A stretch of DNA of 44,312 nucleotides, taken from an uncultured Eubacteriales bacterium (GTDB lineage Bacteria > Bacillota > Clostridia > Oscillospirales > Oscillospiraceae). Shown here one piece after another: positions 1 through 8,257 of this stretch. Made by a program: the position numbers and the translations under genes. A model generated the notes under the pieces. It was given only the letters and a program-made list of their open reading frames with translations, made no database searches and was not told the origin of the DNA. The stretch is from contig URCB01000011.1 of NCBI GenBank assembly GCA_900546255.1, positions 1-44,312 on the forward strand, written 5' to 3'. The number at the start of each line of letters is the position of its first letter. The first letter of the stretch is position 1.

Positions 1-11
1 CAAAGAAAGTC

Positions 12-118
12 GGGCTCCCCCGCCGGAGTCGGCGGGGAACCCACGTTGCAGGGTCTACCCTGCACTGGTTCTAACGGGACCACTGACCGATGACAGAGAC
101 CCCCCGCCGGGAGGGGGC
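12..118. other. Hairpin-rich non-coding segment at window edge
   Basis: No reading frame fits here. Three consecutive stem-loops are visible: CCCCGCCG/CGGCGGGG at 18-37 with a 4-nt loop, extended outward by GGG/CCC at 12-14 and 40-42; TGCAGGG/CCCTGCA at 47-64 with loop TCTA; and TGGT/ACCA at 66-82. A fourth CCCCC/GGGGG stem at 101-117 lies just downstream of the MATE stop codon on the minus strand and could be its terminator, although only a weak T-run follows. The first three stems suggest the end of a structured RNA cut by the window edge. I could not match it to a known class or decide its strand. Confidence 0.35.
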
Positions 119-120
119 CG

Positions 121-1464
121 TTACAACCGCCTCCACTTCCCCCGGCAGAAGTACAGGATCAGCACGGCCACCGTCACCGCCCAGGAGACGGGGTAGCAGA
201 TGGAGATGCCCATAAGGGTGTTCCAGTGGGGCACCACCAGAAAGACCCACAGGATCCGCAGGCCGCAGATCCCCCCCACGCTGATGACCATGGGCACCAG
301 GGCATCCCCGGAGCCCCGGAGGGAGTTGGCCAAAATCTCAATGCAGGTCCACAGGAAGTAGAAGGGGACGAAGTACCCCATGATTTCAATGGCGTACTGG
401 ATCACCAGCGGCTCATCGGTAAAGATGCGGAAGCAGTACGGGGCGAAGAGCATCAGCAGGATGGACAGGGCCACGGTGATGGACAGGGAGATGGTCAGGG
501 CCACCCGAACCCCCTGCTTCATCCGCTGGTATTTGCCGGCGCCGTAGTTCTGCCCCACAAAGGCCATGATGGCCACGCCGAAGGAGACCATCAGGGCAAA
601 GTAAACCCCGTCCACCTTGCTGGTGGCCGACCAGGCGGCCACGGCCTCGGTGCCCAGGGTGTTGATGGGCACCTGGATCAGCAGGCTGGAGGCGGCGTAC
701 ATGGCGCTCTCGATGGCGGCGGGGACGCCGATGCCCAGGATGTGCAGCAGGGTGGCCTTGTGGATGCGGATTTTCCGAGGGATGAGGCGGTAGGCGTCCT
801 GGGTGCGGGTGAGCTGGCGGAGGATCAGCAGGGCACTGGTGAGGTTGGCCAGGGTGGTGGCGATGGCCGCCCCGGCCACCCCCATGTGGAGCCCTGCCAC
901 AAAGAGCAGGTCCAGCACCACGTTCATCAGGCAGCACACCACCAGGTAGTACAGGGGCCGCTTGGCATCCCCCACCGCCCGGAGGATGCCTGCCCCCATG
1001 TTGAACAGGAGGGTGGGGATGGTGCCCAGGAAGTACAGCCGGAGATAGAGGGTGGCGTCCCCCATGATCTCCTGGGGGTTCTTGGTCCAGCGCAGGGCGT
1101 CGGGGGTCAGGAGGATCCCCACCACCGTGATGATGGCCCCTGCCAGCAGGCTGAAGGCCACGGCGGAGTGGACGGCGTGGTGGAGCTTCTCCTTGTCCCC
1201 TGCGCCGTAGCCGTGGGAGATCACCACCGTGGCCCCGGAGGAGAGGCCGGTGAAGATCCCCACCACCAGCTGCACGATCACCGCGGCGGAGCCCCCCACC
1301 GCGGCCAGGGCATCCGCCCCCACGAATTGGCCCACGATGACGGCGTCCACGGTGCTGTAAAACTGCTGGAACAGGGTCCCAATGGCGATGGGGAGGAGAA
1401 AGAGCAGGAACTTTTTCCAGATAACCCCTTCGGTCAGGTCCAGGTTGTGCTTGGCCGCTTCCAC
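121..1464 (-). CDS. MATE family multidrug/metabolite efflux transporter
   Basis: A polytopic inner-membrane antiporter of the MATE (NorM/DinF-like) family, expected to exchange Na+ or H+ for cationic drugs or metabolites. The protein is about 447 aa, the usual family length, with about 12 hydrophobic helices in two repeated halves. The N-terminal half has the typical FQQFYSTVDAVIVGQFVG stretch followed by GLSSGATVVISHGYGAG, and the C-terminal half repeats the pattern with GVAIMAFVGQNYGAG. The frame extends to a TTG at 1482, but that codon overlaps the ribosome binding site. I chose the GTG at 1464 (reading VEAAKHNLDL) because AGGAGGG lies 6 nt upstream of it. The gene is a single unit, divergent from the DUF1643 gene. 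The substrate cannot be told from sequence. Confidence 0.93.
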   Translation of the reverse strand: MEAAKHNLDLTEGVIWKKFLLFLLPIAIGTLFQQFYSTVDAVIVGQFVGADALAAVGGSAAVIVQLVVGIFTGLSSGATVVISHGYGAGDKEKLHHAVHSAVAFSLLAGAIITVVGILLTPDALRWTKNPQEIMGDATLYLRLYFLGTIPTLLFNMGAGILRAVGDAKRPLYYLVVCCLMNVVLDLLFVAGLHMGVAGAAIATTLANLTSALLILRQLTRTQDAYRLIPRKIRIHKATLLHILGIGVPAAIESAMYAASSLLIQVPINTLGTEAVAAWSATSKVDGVYFALMVSFGVAIMAFVGQNYGAGKYQRMKQGVRVALTISLSITVALSILLMLFAPYCFRIFTDEPLVIQYAIEIMGYFVPFYFLWTCIEILANSLRGSGDALVPMVISVGGICGLRILWVFLVVPHWNTLMGISICYPVSWAVTVAVLILYFCRGKWRRL

Positions 1465-1639
1465 GGCGATCCCTCCTACCAATTTGGTGGTGTCTCCTTG
1501 GGGGGGGAGACACAGAGAGACGCCGCAGAAGCGGCGCCTCGACAGAACTCTTGCTTTGTGGTACTATCATAGAAGAAACGGGGGGAAAAAGCAATCCCTC
1601 CCAAGAGAAAATTCCCGCAGAGGAAAGAAGGGGTTCTTT

Positions 1640-2251
1640 ATGCACATTCCCACCTGCCAGACCCAGGAGCTGGAGATCCTCACCTTCCAGCAGGCCCTGG
1701 TGCCCACCAATGAGGACTACGACCGGACGAAGTGGCTCTACGTGCCGGATTACTATGCCGACTACCGGTACCTCCTGGGGACCCGGGGGGAGAATCCCCT
1801 CATCTGCATTGGCATCAACCCCTCCACCGCCGCCCCGGGGGACCTGGACAACACCCTCAAGTCGGTGGAGCGCATCGCCGCCGGGAACGGGTATGACAGT
1901 TTCCTGATGTTCAACGTCTATGCCCAGCGGGCCACCCGGCCGGAGGACATGGACCAGGTGTGCAACGCGGCCCTCCACCGGGAGAACATGGCGGCCTTCC
2001 GCTACGTCCTGGAACAGGTGGGGGCGGGGTATGCCCCTGCCGTGTGGGCAGCCTGGGGGACCATCATTGAGAAGCGCCCCTACCTCCGGGACTGCGTCCA
2101 GGACATGGTGGCCATCGGGGAGGCGTACGGGGCCCAGTGGCTGTGCGCCGGCAAGTGCTCCAAGAAAGGCCATCCCCACCACCCCCTCTACCTGCGGAAA
2201 GAGGAGAAAGTGCGGCCCTTTGCCGTGGTGCCCTACCTGGACAGCCTGTGA
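1640..2251 (+). CDS. DUF1643 domain-containing protein
   Basis: A soluble protein of 203 aa of the DUF1643 family, whose function is not established. Recognisable family landmarks are ICIGINPSTA near residues 55-64, a central MFNVYAQRAT block, and a C-terminal CSKKGHPHHPLYL motif rich in Cys and His. The start is the ATG at 1640, preceded by AGGAAAGAAGGGG; the open frame further upstream lacks a ribosome binding site and runs into the MATE promoter area. It stands alone, divergent from the MATE gene and convergent with an MFS gene across a shared terminator. I can offer no function beyond the family assignment. Confidence 0.88.
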   Translation: MHIPTCQTQELEILTFQQALVPTNEDYDRTKWLYVPDYYADYRYLLGTRGENPLICIGINPSTAAPGDLDNTLKSVERIAAGNGYDSFLMFNVYAQRATRPEDMDQVCNAALHRENMAAFRYVLEQVGAGYAPAVWAAWGTIIEKRPYLRDCVQDMVAIGEAYGAQWLCAGKCSKKGHPHHPLYLRKEEKVRPFAVVPYLDSL

Positions 2252-2270
2252 GAGCAGAACATCGCGGAAG

Positions 2271-2320
2271 AAACAGAACATCGCCCCGCCTGGAGAACGC
2301 CAGGCGGGGCGATGCTGTTT
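2271..2320. terminator. Bidirectional intrinsic terminator
   Basis: A long stem CATCGCCCCGCCTGG/CCAGGCGGGGCGATG with a 6-nt loop is flanked by AAACAG on one side and CTGTTT on the other, so both strands end the stem with a T-containing run. It lies between the convergent DUF1643 and MFS genes and touches the MFS stop codon. Confidence 0.85.
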
Positions 2321-3554
2321 ATGAGCGGGGTTGCCGGGCAGTTTTCCCTGCCCGGTAGGACAGGGCGATGCACACCAGGGACAGGACGTTGATGGTGGTA
2401 AAGAGCAGGTAGGCCGGCAGATAGCCCCCCAGGTGGTCGGCCAGGATCCCCGGCAGGCTGGAGAAGGCCAGGGCGCCGCCGGCGTAGATCACCTGGAGCC
2501 GCCGGACCACCGTGGGGTACTGCTCCGGCGCGGCCAGGTCGTTGGACCACACCGAGGGGCCCATGGTGGCGATGGGGTACCCCAGCCCCAGAAACAGCAC
2601 GGTGAGCACTGCCAGCACCAGGCTCTGGGTGAAGGCCAGGCAGCACAGCACATGGCCCACCACCAGGATGCCCCCAAACAGCAGGGTGGAGCGGCCGCCA
2701 CCGATGTGGTCGGTGGCCTCCCCGAAGATCAGCTTGCCTAGGGTGATCATCACCCCGGTGCCGCTGATGATGAGGGCCACCGTGGCAGAGGAAAAGCCCT
2801 CGGAGGTAAACAGCACCGACAGGTGGGAGAAGCCGGGGTTGGCCAAGGCCCCCATAAACAGGCTGGCGCAGCCTAGGAGGAGCCACATCTGGCGGGTCAT
2901 CACCCGCTGGGGGCCCAGGTTGACAGAGGCCTGGGCCGCAGCCTCCTGGGCCTGGGTCTGGCCGCAGGGGAGCAGGCCTTTGTCCGCCGGTTGGTTGCGC
3001 AGGGCCAGGAAGATCACCGCCGCCAGGAGAAAGATGGCCACGGCCTCTATCCGGAAGGTGGTGGCCATGGACAGGTTTTCCACCAGGGCGGTGGTCACAG
3101 GGGGCAGGACGATGGTGGCGATGCCGCTGCCGGAGGCACAGATGCTCAGAGCCAGGGCCCGGTGCTGGTAAAACCAGCGGTTGATGAGGATGGACACGGG
3201 AATCATGGAGCCCAGGCCGTAACTCACCCCCGAGATGGCCGCCCCGACGCAGAACAGGGGATAGGCCTCGGCCGCGCTGTACAGCAGAAAGGACACGCCA
3301 GCCGCCGCTGCGGCGATGGTGGTGCCCACCCGGATGGAGACCTTCTGGTAGTAAAACCCGATGACCAGCATGGACAGAAAGGACACCGCGCACCGCAGGG
3401 TGACCAGGGAGGAGGTCTGGGCGTTGGTGAGCCCCTTTTCCTCCATGATGTAGGGCAGGTACACGGAAAACCCATTGGATACCGTGCCCATGGTGACAAA
3501 CAGCAGCAGGGTGCAGGTGATGCAGATCACCCAACCGTAGTGCATTTTTTTCAT
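2319..3554 (-). CDS. MFS transporter (monocarboxylate/OFA-like)
   Basis: A 12-helix major facilitator of 411 aa. The N-terminus MHYGWVICITCTLLL followed by NGFSVYLPYIMEEKGL is typical of the oxalate/formate-antiporter and monocarboxylate branch of the MFS, so small organic acids are the likeliest cargo; this is an inference from family resemblance. The ATG at 3554 was chosen because GGGGGAGG lies just upstream; the frame continues further but without translation signals. The gene is divergent from a LysR-type regulator, with a palindromic operator between them, which suggests that the LysR protein controls it. Confidence 0.88.
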   Translation of the reverse strand: MKKMHYGWVICITCTLLLFVTMGTVSNGFSVYLPYIMEEKGLTNAQTSSLVTLRCAVSFLSMLVIGFYYQKVSIRVGTTIAAAAAGVSFLLYSAAEAYPLFCVGAAISGVSYGLGSMIPVSILINRWFYQHRALALSICASGSGIATIVLPPVTTALVENLSMATTFRIEAVAIFLLAAVIFLALRNQPADKGLLPCGQTQAQEAAAQASVNLGPQRVMTRQMWLLLGCASLFMGALANPGFSHLSVLFTSEGFSSATVALIISGTGVMITLGKLIFGEATDHIGGGRSTLLFGGILVVGHVLCCLAFTQSLVLAVLTVLFLGLGYPIATMGPSVWSNDLAAPEQYPTVVRRLQVIYAGGALAFSSLPGILADHLGGYLPAYLLFTTINVLSLVCIALSYRAGKTARQPRS

Positions 3555-3622
3555 AGCGTAGCCTCCCCCAGGGTTTTTGGCGAGAACCGTCGCCGGCGGT
3601 GGCAGATACCAGTATACTCCTC

Positions 3623-3657
3623 TTGACTGCCATGATAAAATACACATAATATATGTG
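3623..3657 (+). promoter_or_regulatory. LysR promoter with perfect palindromic operator
   Basis: TTGACT at 3623-3628 and ATAATA at 3646-3651 are 17 nt apart and drive the LysR gene. The perfect inverted repeat CACATA-ATA-TATGTG (3643-3657) covers the -10 element, as expected for an autorepressed LysR-type regulator. On the minus strand TATACT (complement of 3611-3616) is a possible -10 for the MFS gene, placing the operator upstream of it. Confidence 0.65.
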
Positions 3658-3681
3658 AAACCATACCGGGAGGGTATTGCT

Positions 3682-4575
3682 ATGGAATTTCGTACCTTAC
3701 ATTACTTCCTCACTGTGGCCCAGGAGCGGAACATCACCCGGGCAGCGGAAAAGCTCCACATGGCCCAGCCCCCCCTCACCCGGCAGATCAAGCGCCTGGA
3801 GGAGGAACTGGGGGTCCCCCTGCTGATCCGAGGGGGCCGGCAGCTTCAGCTGACGGAGGAGGGCCGTTTTCTCCAGGCCCGGGGGCGGGAGATCCTCCAA
3901 CTCATGGAGAACACCCAGCAGCAGCTGGGGCAGCTGGGCCCTGCCCAGTATGGCACCATCCGTTTGTGCACCACGGAGGTCTCCGGGGCCACGCTGCTGT
4001 CGGAACGCATCGCGGCCTTCCATGAGACGGCGCCCAACATCCACTTCCAGATCTTGGCGGGGGACAGCACCGAGAACCGGGACCGGCTGGAAAAAAACTT
4101 GGTGGACATGGGCATCGTCCGGGAGCCCTTCAACCTGGAACCCTATGACCAGATTGCCCTTCGGCGGGAACCCTGGGGCATCCTGTGCAGCCGGGACCAC
4201 CCCCTGGCGGCCCAGCATCCGGAGACCGTGCCCCTGGCCTGCCTGGGGGAGGTGCCCCTGATGCTCCCGGCCCGGCAGTCTCTCCAGGCGGACATTCACA
4301 ACTGGCTGGGGCAGTTCCTGCCCCGGCGGAATGTGTTCTGCCTGTATAACTCCATCTTCTCCATCCTGGGCCTGGCCCAGCGGGGGTTGGGGGTGATTCT
4401 GGCCCCCCAATCGGTGTGGGCCTTCATCGACCCGGCCAGTTTGGCCTACCGCACCCTTGTGGAGCCTGGCCACCAGTCCCGGATTTTCTTGGTCAAGCGC
4501 CGGGGCCGGCTGATGCCCCCGGCAGCGGCCCGGTTTTGGGAGTTTGCGGAGGGGTACTCCGATCAGAAGGCATGA
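3682..4575 (+). CDS. LysR-type transcriptional regulator
   Basis: A 297-aa LysR family regulator. The N-terminal winged helix-turn-helix (residues 1-60) reads MEFRTLHYFLTVAQ and NITRAAEKLHMAQPPLTRQI, the classic LysR fold, followed by the linker helix and a periplasmic-binding-protein-like effector domain (residues about 90-290). The ATG at 3682 follows GGGAGGG. It faces the MFS gene across an AT-rich palindrome and most likely controls that transporter and itself in response to the transported compound. Confidence 0.92.
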   Translation: MEFRTLHYFLTVAQERNITRAAEKLHMAQPPLTRQIKRLEEELGVPLLIRGGRQLQLTEEGRFLQARGREILQLMENTQQQLGQLGPAQYGTIRLCTTEVSGATLLSERIAAFHETAPNIHFQILAGDSTENRDRLEKNLVDMGIVREPFNLEPYDQIALRREPWGILCSRDHPLAAQHPETVPLACLGEVPLMLPARQSLQADIHNWLGQFLPRRNVFCLYNSIFSILGLAQRGLGVILAPQSVWAFIDPASLAYRTLVEPGHQSRIFLVKRRGRLMPPAAARFWEFAEGYSDQKA

Positions 4576-4578
4576 AAA

Positions 4579-4607
4579 CAGCCAGGAAAGGGAACCTTTC
4601 CTGGCTG
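4579..4607 (+). terminator. Stem-loop after LysR gene
   Basis: GCCAGGAAAGG/CCTTTCCTGGC forms an 11-bp stem just past the LysR stop codon. The following T-run is weak (GGGGTCTTTC), so it may act as a terminator for the plus strand or as a barrier between convergent genes. Confidence 0.55.
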
Positions 4608-4644
4608 GAGGGGTCTTTCACATATGTAAAAGGAATCATGGAAA

Positions 4645-5601
4645 TCAATATGCTGCCGCTTCCTCTGGAACGCTGGCGCGGAGCCGCCGGCTGATCTCCT
4701 TCACCGCGGCCTCGTAGAAGGCCTGGTACTCCTCCCCTTTGGGATCCTGGAAGCCCAGGGAGACGTTTTTCACTTGGTAGGCCTCCAGCAGGGCGTGCTT
4801 GGCCTCGGCGGAGCGCCGGGCCGGCTCGAAGAACCAGAGGTCCCCGTGGGGGGCCCGCTCCCGCTTTTTCCGGCAGAGGAGCCACCACAGGTCCATCTCC
4901 GAGGTGTCAAACCCAAAGCCCAGGGAGTACACGTCCCCTAGGATGAAATAGTCCAGCCAGCTGAGGGCCTCCAGCTCCTCGTGGCCGGGCCACAGGGGGT
5001 AGCGCTGCTCCGGGGCCCGGTGGGTGAGGTACTCGTCGCAGCAGAAGAGGAGGTTGCCGTAGTAGTAGTGGCCCAGGATCACGGTGTTGGGCACCCTGGC
5101 CTCCCCATGGACGTGGAAGAGGGGGATGTTTCCCCGGGCCAAGGGCAGGGAATAATAGGTGTGCAGCATGAAGTATTTCTCTGCCCGGGGAACCGCAGCC
5201 GTGTGCCGCAGAAACCGCTGGGGATGGTTCAAGAAGTCCGGGAACAGGGCGCACTCCACTTCGTAGGTGAAGTTGGGGGTGAGGATGCAGTCAAAGGGCA
5301 GGGCCAGCAGCCGGTGAAGCTGCTCGGCCAGCCAGGGGTGGACCTCGCACTGGGTCAGCTCCTGCTGCAAATCCTGGAGCGAGACGTCCACATGGTCCTG
5401 GCTCAGCAGGACTGCCTGCAGGGGAAAGGGCATGGATTTTACCTGTTCAGTGGTGTAGTGGGTGCGGTTGATTTTCTCCAACAGCCCCGCCCAGGAGGCG
5501 CCGCCATAGACCCGGTTCATGCCGTTGCCCAACAGAAGGACCTTGGGGCGGCGGTGCAGGGAAATGGTGAGGGGGGACTTGGTTCTGGTATCGTTTGCCA
5601 T
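4645..5601 (-). CDS. SIR2-like domain protein
   Basis: A stand-alone 318-aa protein of the SIR2-like superfamily (the divergent SIR2 group seen in many bacterial NAD-dependent enzymes and defence effectors). Visible motifs are LLLGNGMNRVYGG (residues about 22-34, glycine-rich NAD site), LTPNFTYEVE in place of the canonical TxNYD motif, LFHVHGE (the likely active-site His region) and GFGFDTSEMDLWW near the C-terminal third. There is no second effector or sensor domain. The ATG at 5601 has AAGGAG 7 nt upstream. It has its own consensus promoter and is divergent from a helicase. NAD hydrolysis or ADP-ribose chemistry is a family-based inference; a role in phage defence is possible but not shown by the context. 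Confidence 0.8.
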   Translation of the reverse strand: MANDTRTKSPLTISLHRRPKVLLLGNGMNRVYGGASWAGLLEKINRTHYTTEQVKSMPFPLQAVLLSQDHVDVSLQDLQQELTQCEVHPWLAEQLHRLLALPFDCILTPNFTYEVECALFPDFLNHPQRFLRHTAAVPRAEKYFMLHTYYSLPLARGNIPLFHVHGEARVPNTVILGHYYYGNLLFCCDEYLTHRAPEQRYPLWPGHEELEALSWLDYFILGDVYSLGFGFDTSEMDLWWLLCRKKRERAPHGDLWFFEPARRSAEAKHALLEAYQVKNVSLGFQDPKGEEYQAFYEAAVKEISRRLRASVPEEAAAY

Positions 5602-5655
5602 GGGATCTCCTTGCCGTCAAGATGGGATGGGGGAAAGGCCTTCCACCACCGCTCC

Positions 5656-5684
5656 ATTATGCACTGCCGGACGGGGACTGTCAA
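5656..5684 (-). promoter_or_regulatory. Promoter of the SIR2-like gene
   Basis: On the minus strand TTGACA (complement of 5679-5684) and CATAAT (complement of 5656-5661) are separated by exactly 17 nt, about 55 nt upstream of the SIR2-like start codon. Confidence 0.75.
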
Positions 5685-5726
5685 GTCAGACCGCCGGGTT
5701 GGGGGGACGATTGGGAAAGCCGTCCA

Positions 5727-5755
5727 TTGCCCCCCAGGGGGAAACATGATACAAT
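5727..5755 (+). promoter_or_regulatory. Promoter of the helicase gene
   Basis: TTGCCC (5727-5732) and TACAAT (5750-5755) are 17 nt apart, roughly 38 nt before the helicase ATG. It is separate from the SIR2-like promoter on the other strand, so the two divergent genes need not be co-regulated. Confidence 0.65.
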
Positions 5756-5792
5756 AGGCGAAACGCAGACCAGGCAAGGGAGGCGAGCGGCA

Positions 5793-8003
5793 ATGGCAAA
5801 CCGAAAAGGGGGCAAACTGTGGAGCCCAGGCACCCTCAAAAGCCGGGGGTGGACCAAGGAACTGATGGCCCAACTGCTGCCCCGGCCCCGGTACCGGCAT
5901 TGGAACGGCCGGTCGGTGCCCTGCTGGCGGCAGGAGGACGTCCAGGCGGCAGAGGCCACCGAGGTGTTTCAGAAAAAAGCCCGGGGCACTGCCCCCAAGG
6001 GCCCAGCCCTCCAGGCCGCCCAAAAGGCGGCCCAGGCCGGGGCAGCCCTGCTGGAACAGGCCTGGCAGGCCGTCTCCCCCCCGGAGGGCGAGGTTGGCAC
6101 CCTGGCGGGGCACTACCACCGCGCCATGGTGGACCATCTGCCGGCGGCGGCCCGGGGACGGGGGCTGCGGTCCTCCCAGGTGACGGGGTTTCTCCGGCAG
6201 TTTCTGGCCCTGGAGACCCGGTGCGACGGGGCCCAGCTCCCGGGGGACCTGACCCACTTTGTCCAGGCGGCGGTGTGGATGGGGGCCAACCCCAAGGCGC
6301 CTTTGACGGTCCAGGTGCTGGACCGGTATCCCCAGGTTCTCTGGGGAGCGGCGGAGCAGGCCATGGAGGCCTTTGCCCAGGCCCAGCCGGAGGCCGACGG
6401 GGCGGCGTTTTTGGGCCGGGAGGACTTCCCCGTCCAGCAGCTCCTCTCCCGGACCTTGGGGACGGTGTACTCGGTGTGGTACGTTCCCCAGGCCATCCGG
6501 ACCAGTCTTGCCGCCCTGCTGGCCCTGAACCCCAAGGATGAATACCCGGAGGCCCGGGCCATGGCCCGGCACTTTGTCCTCCACCTGGGGGGCACCAACA
6601 CGGGGAAGACCTATGCTGGCTTCCAGCGGCTCCAGCAGGCGGCCACGGGGGTGTACCTGGCCCCCCTGCGGCTGCTGGCCCTGGAGGCCCAGGAGGTGCT
6701 GTTGGACGCGGGGGTGGACTGCAGCCTCACCACCGGCGAGGAGGAGGACTGCCGGGAGGGGGACACCCACGTGGCCGCCACAGCGGAGAAACTGAACCTG
6801 AAGCAGCCCTACGAGGTGGCAGTCATCGACGAGTGCCAGATGATCGCCGACCGCCAGCGGGGCTATGCCTGGACCCGGGCCATCCTGGGGGTCCAGGCGC
6901 CGGAGGTCCACCTGTGCGCCGCGCCAGAGGCCAAGGACCTGCTGGTGCGCCTCATCGAAAGCTGCGGGGACAGCTATGAAATCGTCTGGCACCGGCGTAA
7001 GACCCCCCTGGTGTGCATGGACCACACGGTGGACTACACCAGGGTCCAGCCGGGGGATGCCCTCATCACCTTTTCCAAGGTGGGGGTCCTCAGCGTGGCG
7101 GAGGACCTGCGCCAGGCGGGGAAGAAGGCCGCCATCATCTACGGCGCCCTGCCCTACGCCACCCGGCGGCGGCAGATGGAGGGCTTCCTGGCCGGGGAGA
7201 TGCGGTATGTGGTGGCCACCGATGCCATCGGCATGGGGCTCAACCTCCCCATCCGCCGGGTGATTTTCATGGACACGGAAAAGTTTGACGGGGTGGAGCG
7301 CCGGGAGCTCCGCCCCGAGGAGATCCAGCAGATCGCCGGCCGGGCCGGGCGGTATGGTATGTATGACAAGGGCTTTGTGGGGGCCACCCAGAACCTGGGA
7401 GCCATCCGAGCGGGGCTGAACACCGTGGTGCCCCCGCTGCAGCAGGCGGTGGCCGGCTTCTCCGACCTGGTGCTCCAGGTGGAGTTTGACCTGTTGGAGG
7501 TCCTCACCGAGTGGAACAGAATGCCCACAGTGGCCCCCTATGTGAAGCTGGACATCACCCGGTACCTCACCCTCATCTCCAAGATCCGGGAGCAGGGCTT
7601 CCGCCTGACCAAGGAGGAGGAACTCCGGGCGGCCAACATCCCCTTCGATGAAACGGAGGAGCCGTTGCGGGACCTCTTCTTCCGGTTCCTCCGGCTCCAC
7701 CTCCAGGGGGAGGAACTCCCCCGGCCGGAACTGCCCGAAGGGGGTACCCGGACTCTGCCGGAGCTGGAACTCTACTGCCGAAAGCTGGACCTTTACTTCT
7801 CCTTTGCCAAGGCCTTCGGCTGCCCGGTGGACGAGGAGGCCCTCTACGACCGCCGGGAGGAGGTGGCCGAGGAGATCAACGAGATCCTCCTTCACCGGCT
7901 GAAAAACAACATCCGCTTCTGTGCCGTGTGCGGGGCGGCGCTCCCCCTCCACCACCACGGACGGCTGTGCGAGGCCTGCTACCGCAAGCAGCGGAGGCGG
8001 TGA
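5793..8003 (+). CDS. SUV3-like DExH-box RNA helicase with C-terminal zinc ribbon
   Basis: A 736-aa superfamily 2 helicase resembling mitochondrial SUV3. After a poorly conserved N-terminal ~260 residues come motif I GGTNTGKT (Lys272), motif Ia VYLAPLRLLALEAQE, motif II DECQ (346-349), motif V ATDAIGMGLNLP and motif VI QQIAGRAGRYG (about 512-522). The C-terminal tail carries CAVC and CEAC pairs (Cys710, 713, 726, 729), a four-Cys zinc ribbon, then a basic end KQRRR. The ATG at 5793 follows AGGGAGG. SUV3 proteins unwind structured RNA for decay and surveillance, and a similar RNA-turnover role is inferred. The gene stands alone with its own promoter. Confidence 0.87.
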   Translation: MANRKGGKLWSPGTLKSRGWTKELMAQLLPRPRYRHWNGRSVPCWRQEDVQAAEATEVFQKKARGTAPKGPALQAAQKAAQAGAALLEQAWQAVSPPEGEVGTLAGHYHRAMVDHLPAAARGRGLRSSQVTGFLRQFLALETRCDGAQLPGDLTHFVQAAVWMGANPKAPLTVQVLDRYPQVLWGAAEQAMEAFAQAQPEADGAAFLGREDFPVQQLLSRTLGTVYSVWYVPQAIRTSLAALLALNPKDEYPEARAMARHFVLHLGGTNTGKTYAGFQRLQQAATGVYLAPLRLLALEAQEVLLDAGVDCSLTTGEEEDCREGDTHVAATAEKLNLKQPYEVAVIDECQMIADRQRGYAWTRAILGVQAPEVHLCAAPEAKDLLVRLIESCGDSYEIVWHRRKTPLVCMDHTVDYTRVQPGDALITFSKVGVLSVAEDLRQAGKKAAIIYGALPYATRRRQMEGFLAGEMRYVVATDAIGMGLNLPIRRVIFMDTEKFDGVERRELRPEEIQQIAGRAGRYGMYDKGFVGATQNLGAIRAGLNTVVPPLQQAVAGFSDLVLQVEFDLLEVLTEWNRMPTVAPYVKLDITRYLTLISKIREQGFRLTKEEELRAANIPFDETEEPLRDLFFRFLRLHLQGEELPRPELPEGGTRTLPELELYCRKLDLYFSFAKAFGCPVDEEALYDRREEVAEEINEILLHRLKNNIRFCAVCGAALPLHHHGRLCEACYRKQRRR

Positions 8004-8048
8004 GGAGGGCGCTGCCTTCCCCCCAAAAGCACATATACCGCAAAAAGA

Positions 8049-8088
8049 GACCGGCAGCGACTTCCCAGATCGCTGCCGGTCCTTTTTT
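8049..8088. terminator. Strong bidirectional terminator after helicase
   Basis: GACCGGCAGCGA/TCGCTGCCGGTC (8049-8081) is followed by CTTTTTT on the plus strand and by TCTTTTTG on the minus strand. It can therefore end both the helicase transcript and the convergent ABC operon. The stem core GGCAGCG/CGCTGCC is also found in the repeat copy near 13.25 kb. Confidence 0.88.
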
Positions 8089-8245
8089 GAAAAGAGAGAA
8101 AAGAGAGAGAAAAGAGAGTGTGTAAGGTAAGTCAGATGTTTTTGGATCTCTGCTGCTTACAGGTCATAGGATACGGGACAATTGTGACAAGAATATGGGA
8201 ATCCTATGGACAAATTGTGAAAGTTGTGTCCGTTTTGTAAACAAT
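8049..8245 (+). repeat. ~200 bp non-coding direct repeat, copy A
   Basis: A GGCAGCG/CGCTGCC hairpin is followed by a purine tract (AGAGAGAAAAGAGAG type), then GGTAAGTCAGA, ACAGGTCATAGGATAC, TATGGGAATCCT, TGTGAAAGTTGTG and TTTGTAAACAAT. All these blocks recur in the same order and spacing at 13243-13444. No coding frame is conserved. The copy lies just past the 3' end of the minus-strand ABC operon; the partner copy lies just upstream of that operon. Confidence 0.85.
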
Positions 8246-8257
8246 GGCTGCCCGCCC

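Noticed and set aside
5517..7958. An ~800-codon open frame antisense to the helicase
   Set aside because: Low-complexity translation, no start signals, and the opposite strand encodes a complete SUV3-like helicase.
4645..8003. SIR2-like protein plus helicase as a two-gene defence system
   Set aside because: The genes are divergent with separate consensus promoters, and the helicase looks like a housekeeping SUV3 type. Adjacency alone is weak evidence.
8091..8130. The AGAGAGAAAAGAGAG tract as a simple microsatellite
   Set aside because: It recurs inside a longer ordered element at 13.29 kb, so the whole element, not the tract, is the meaningful unit.
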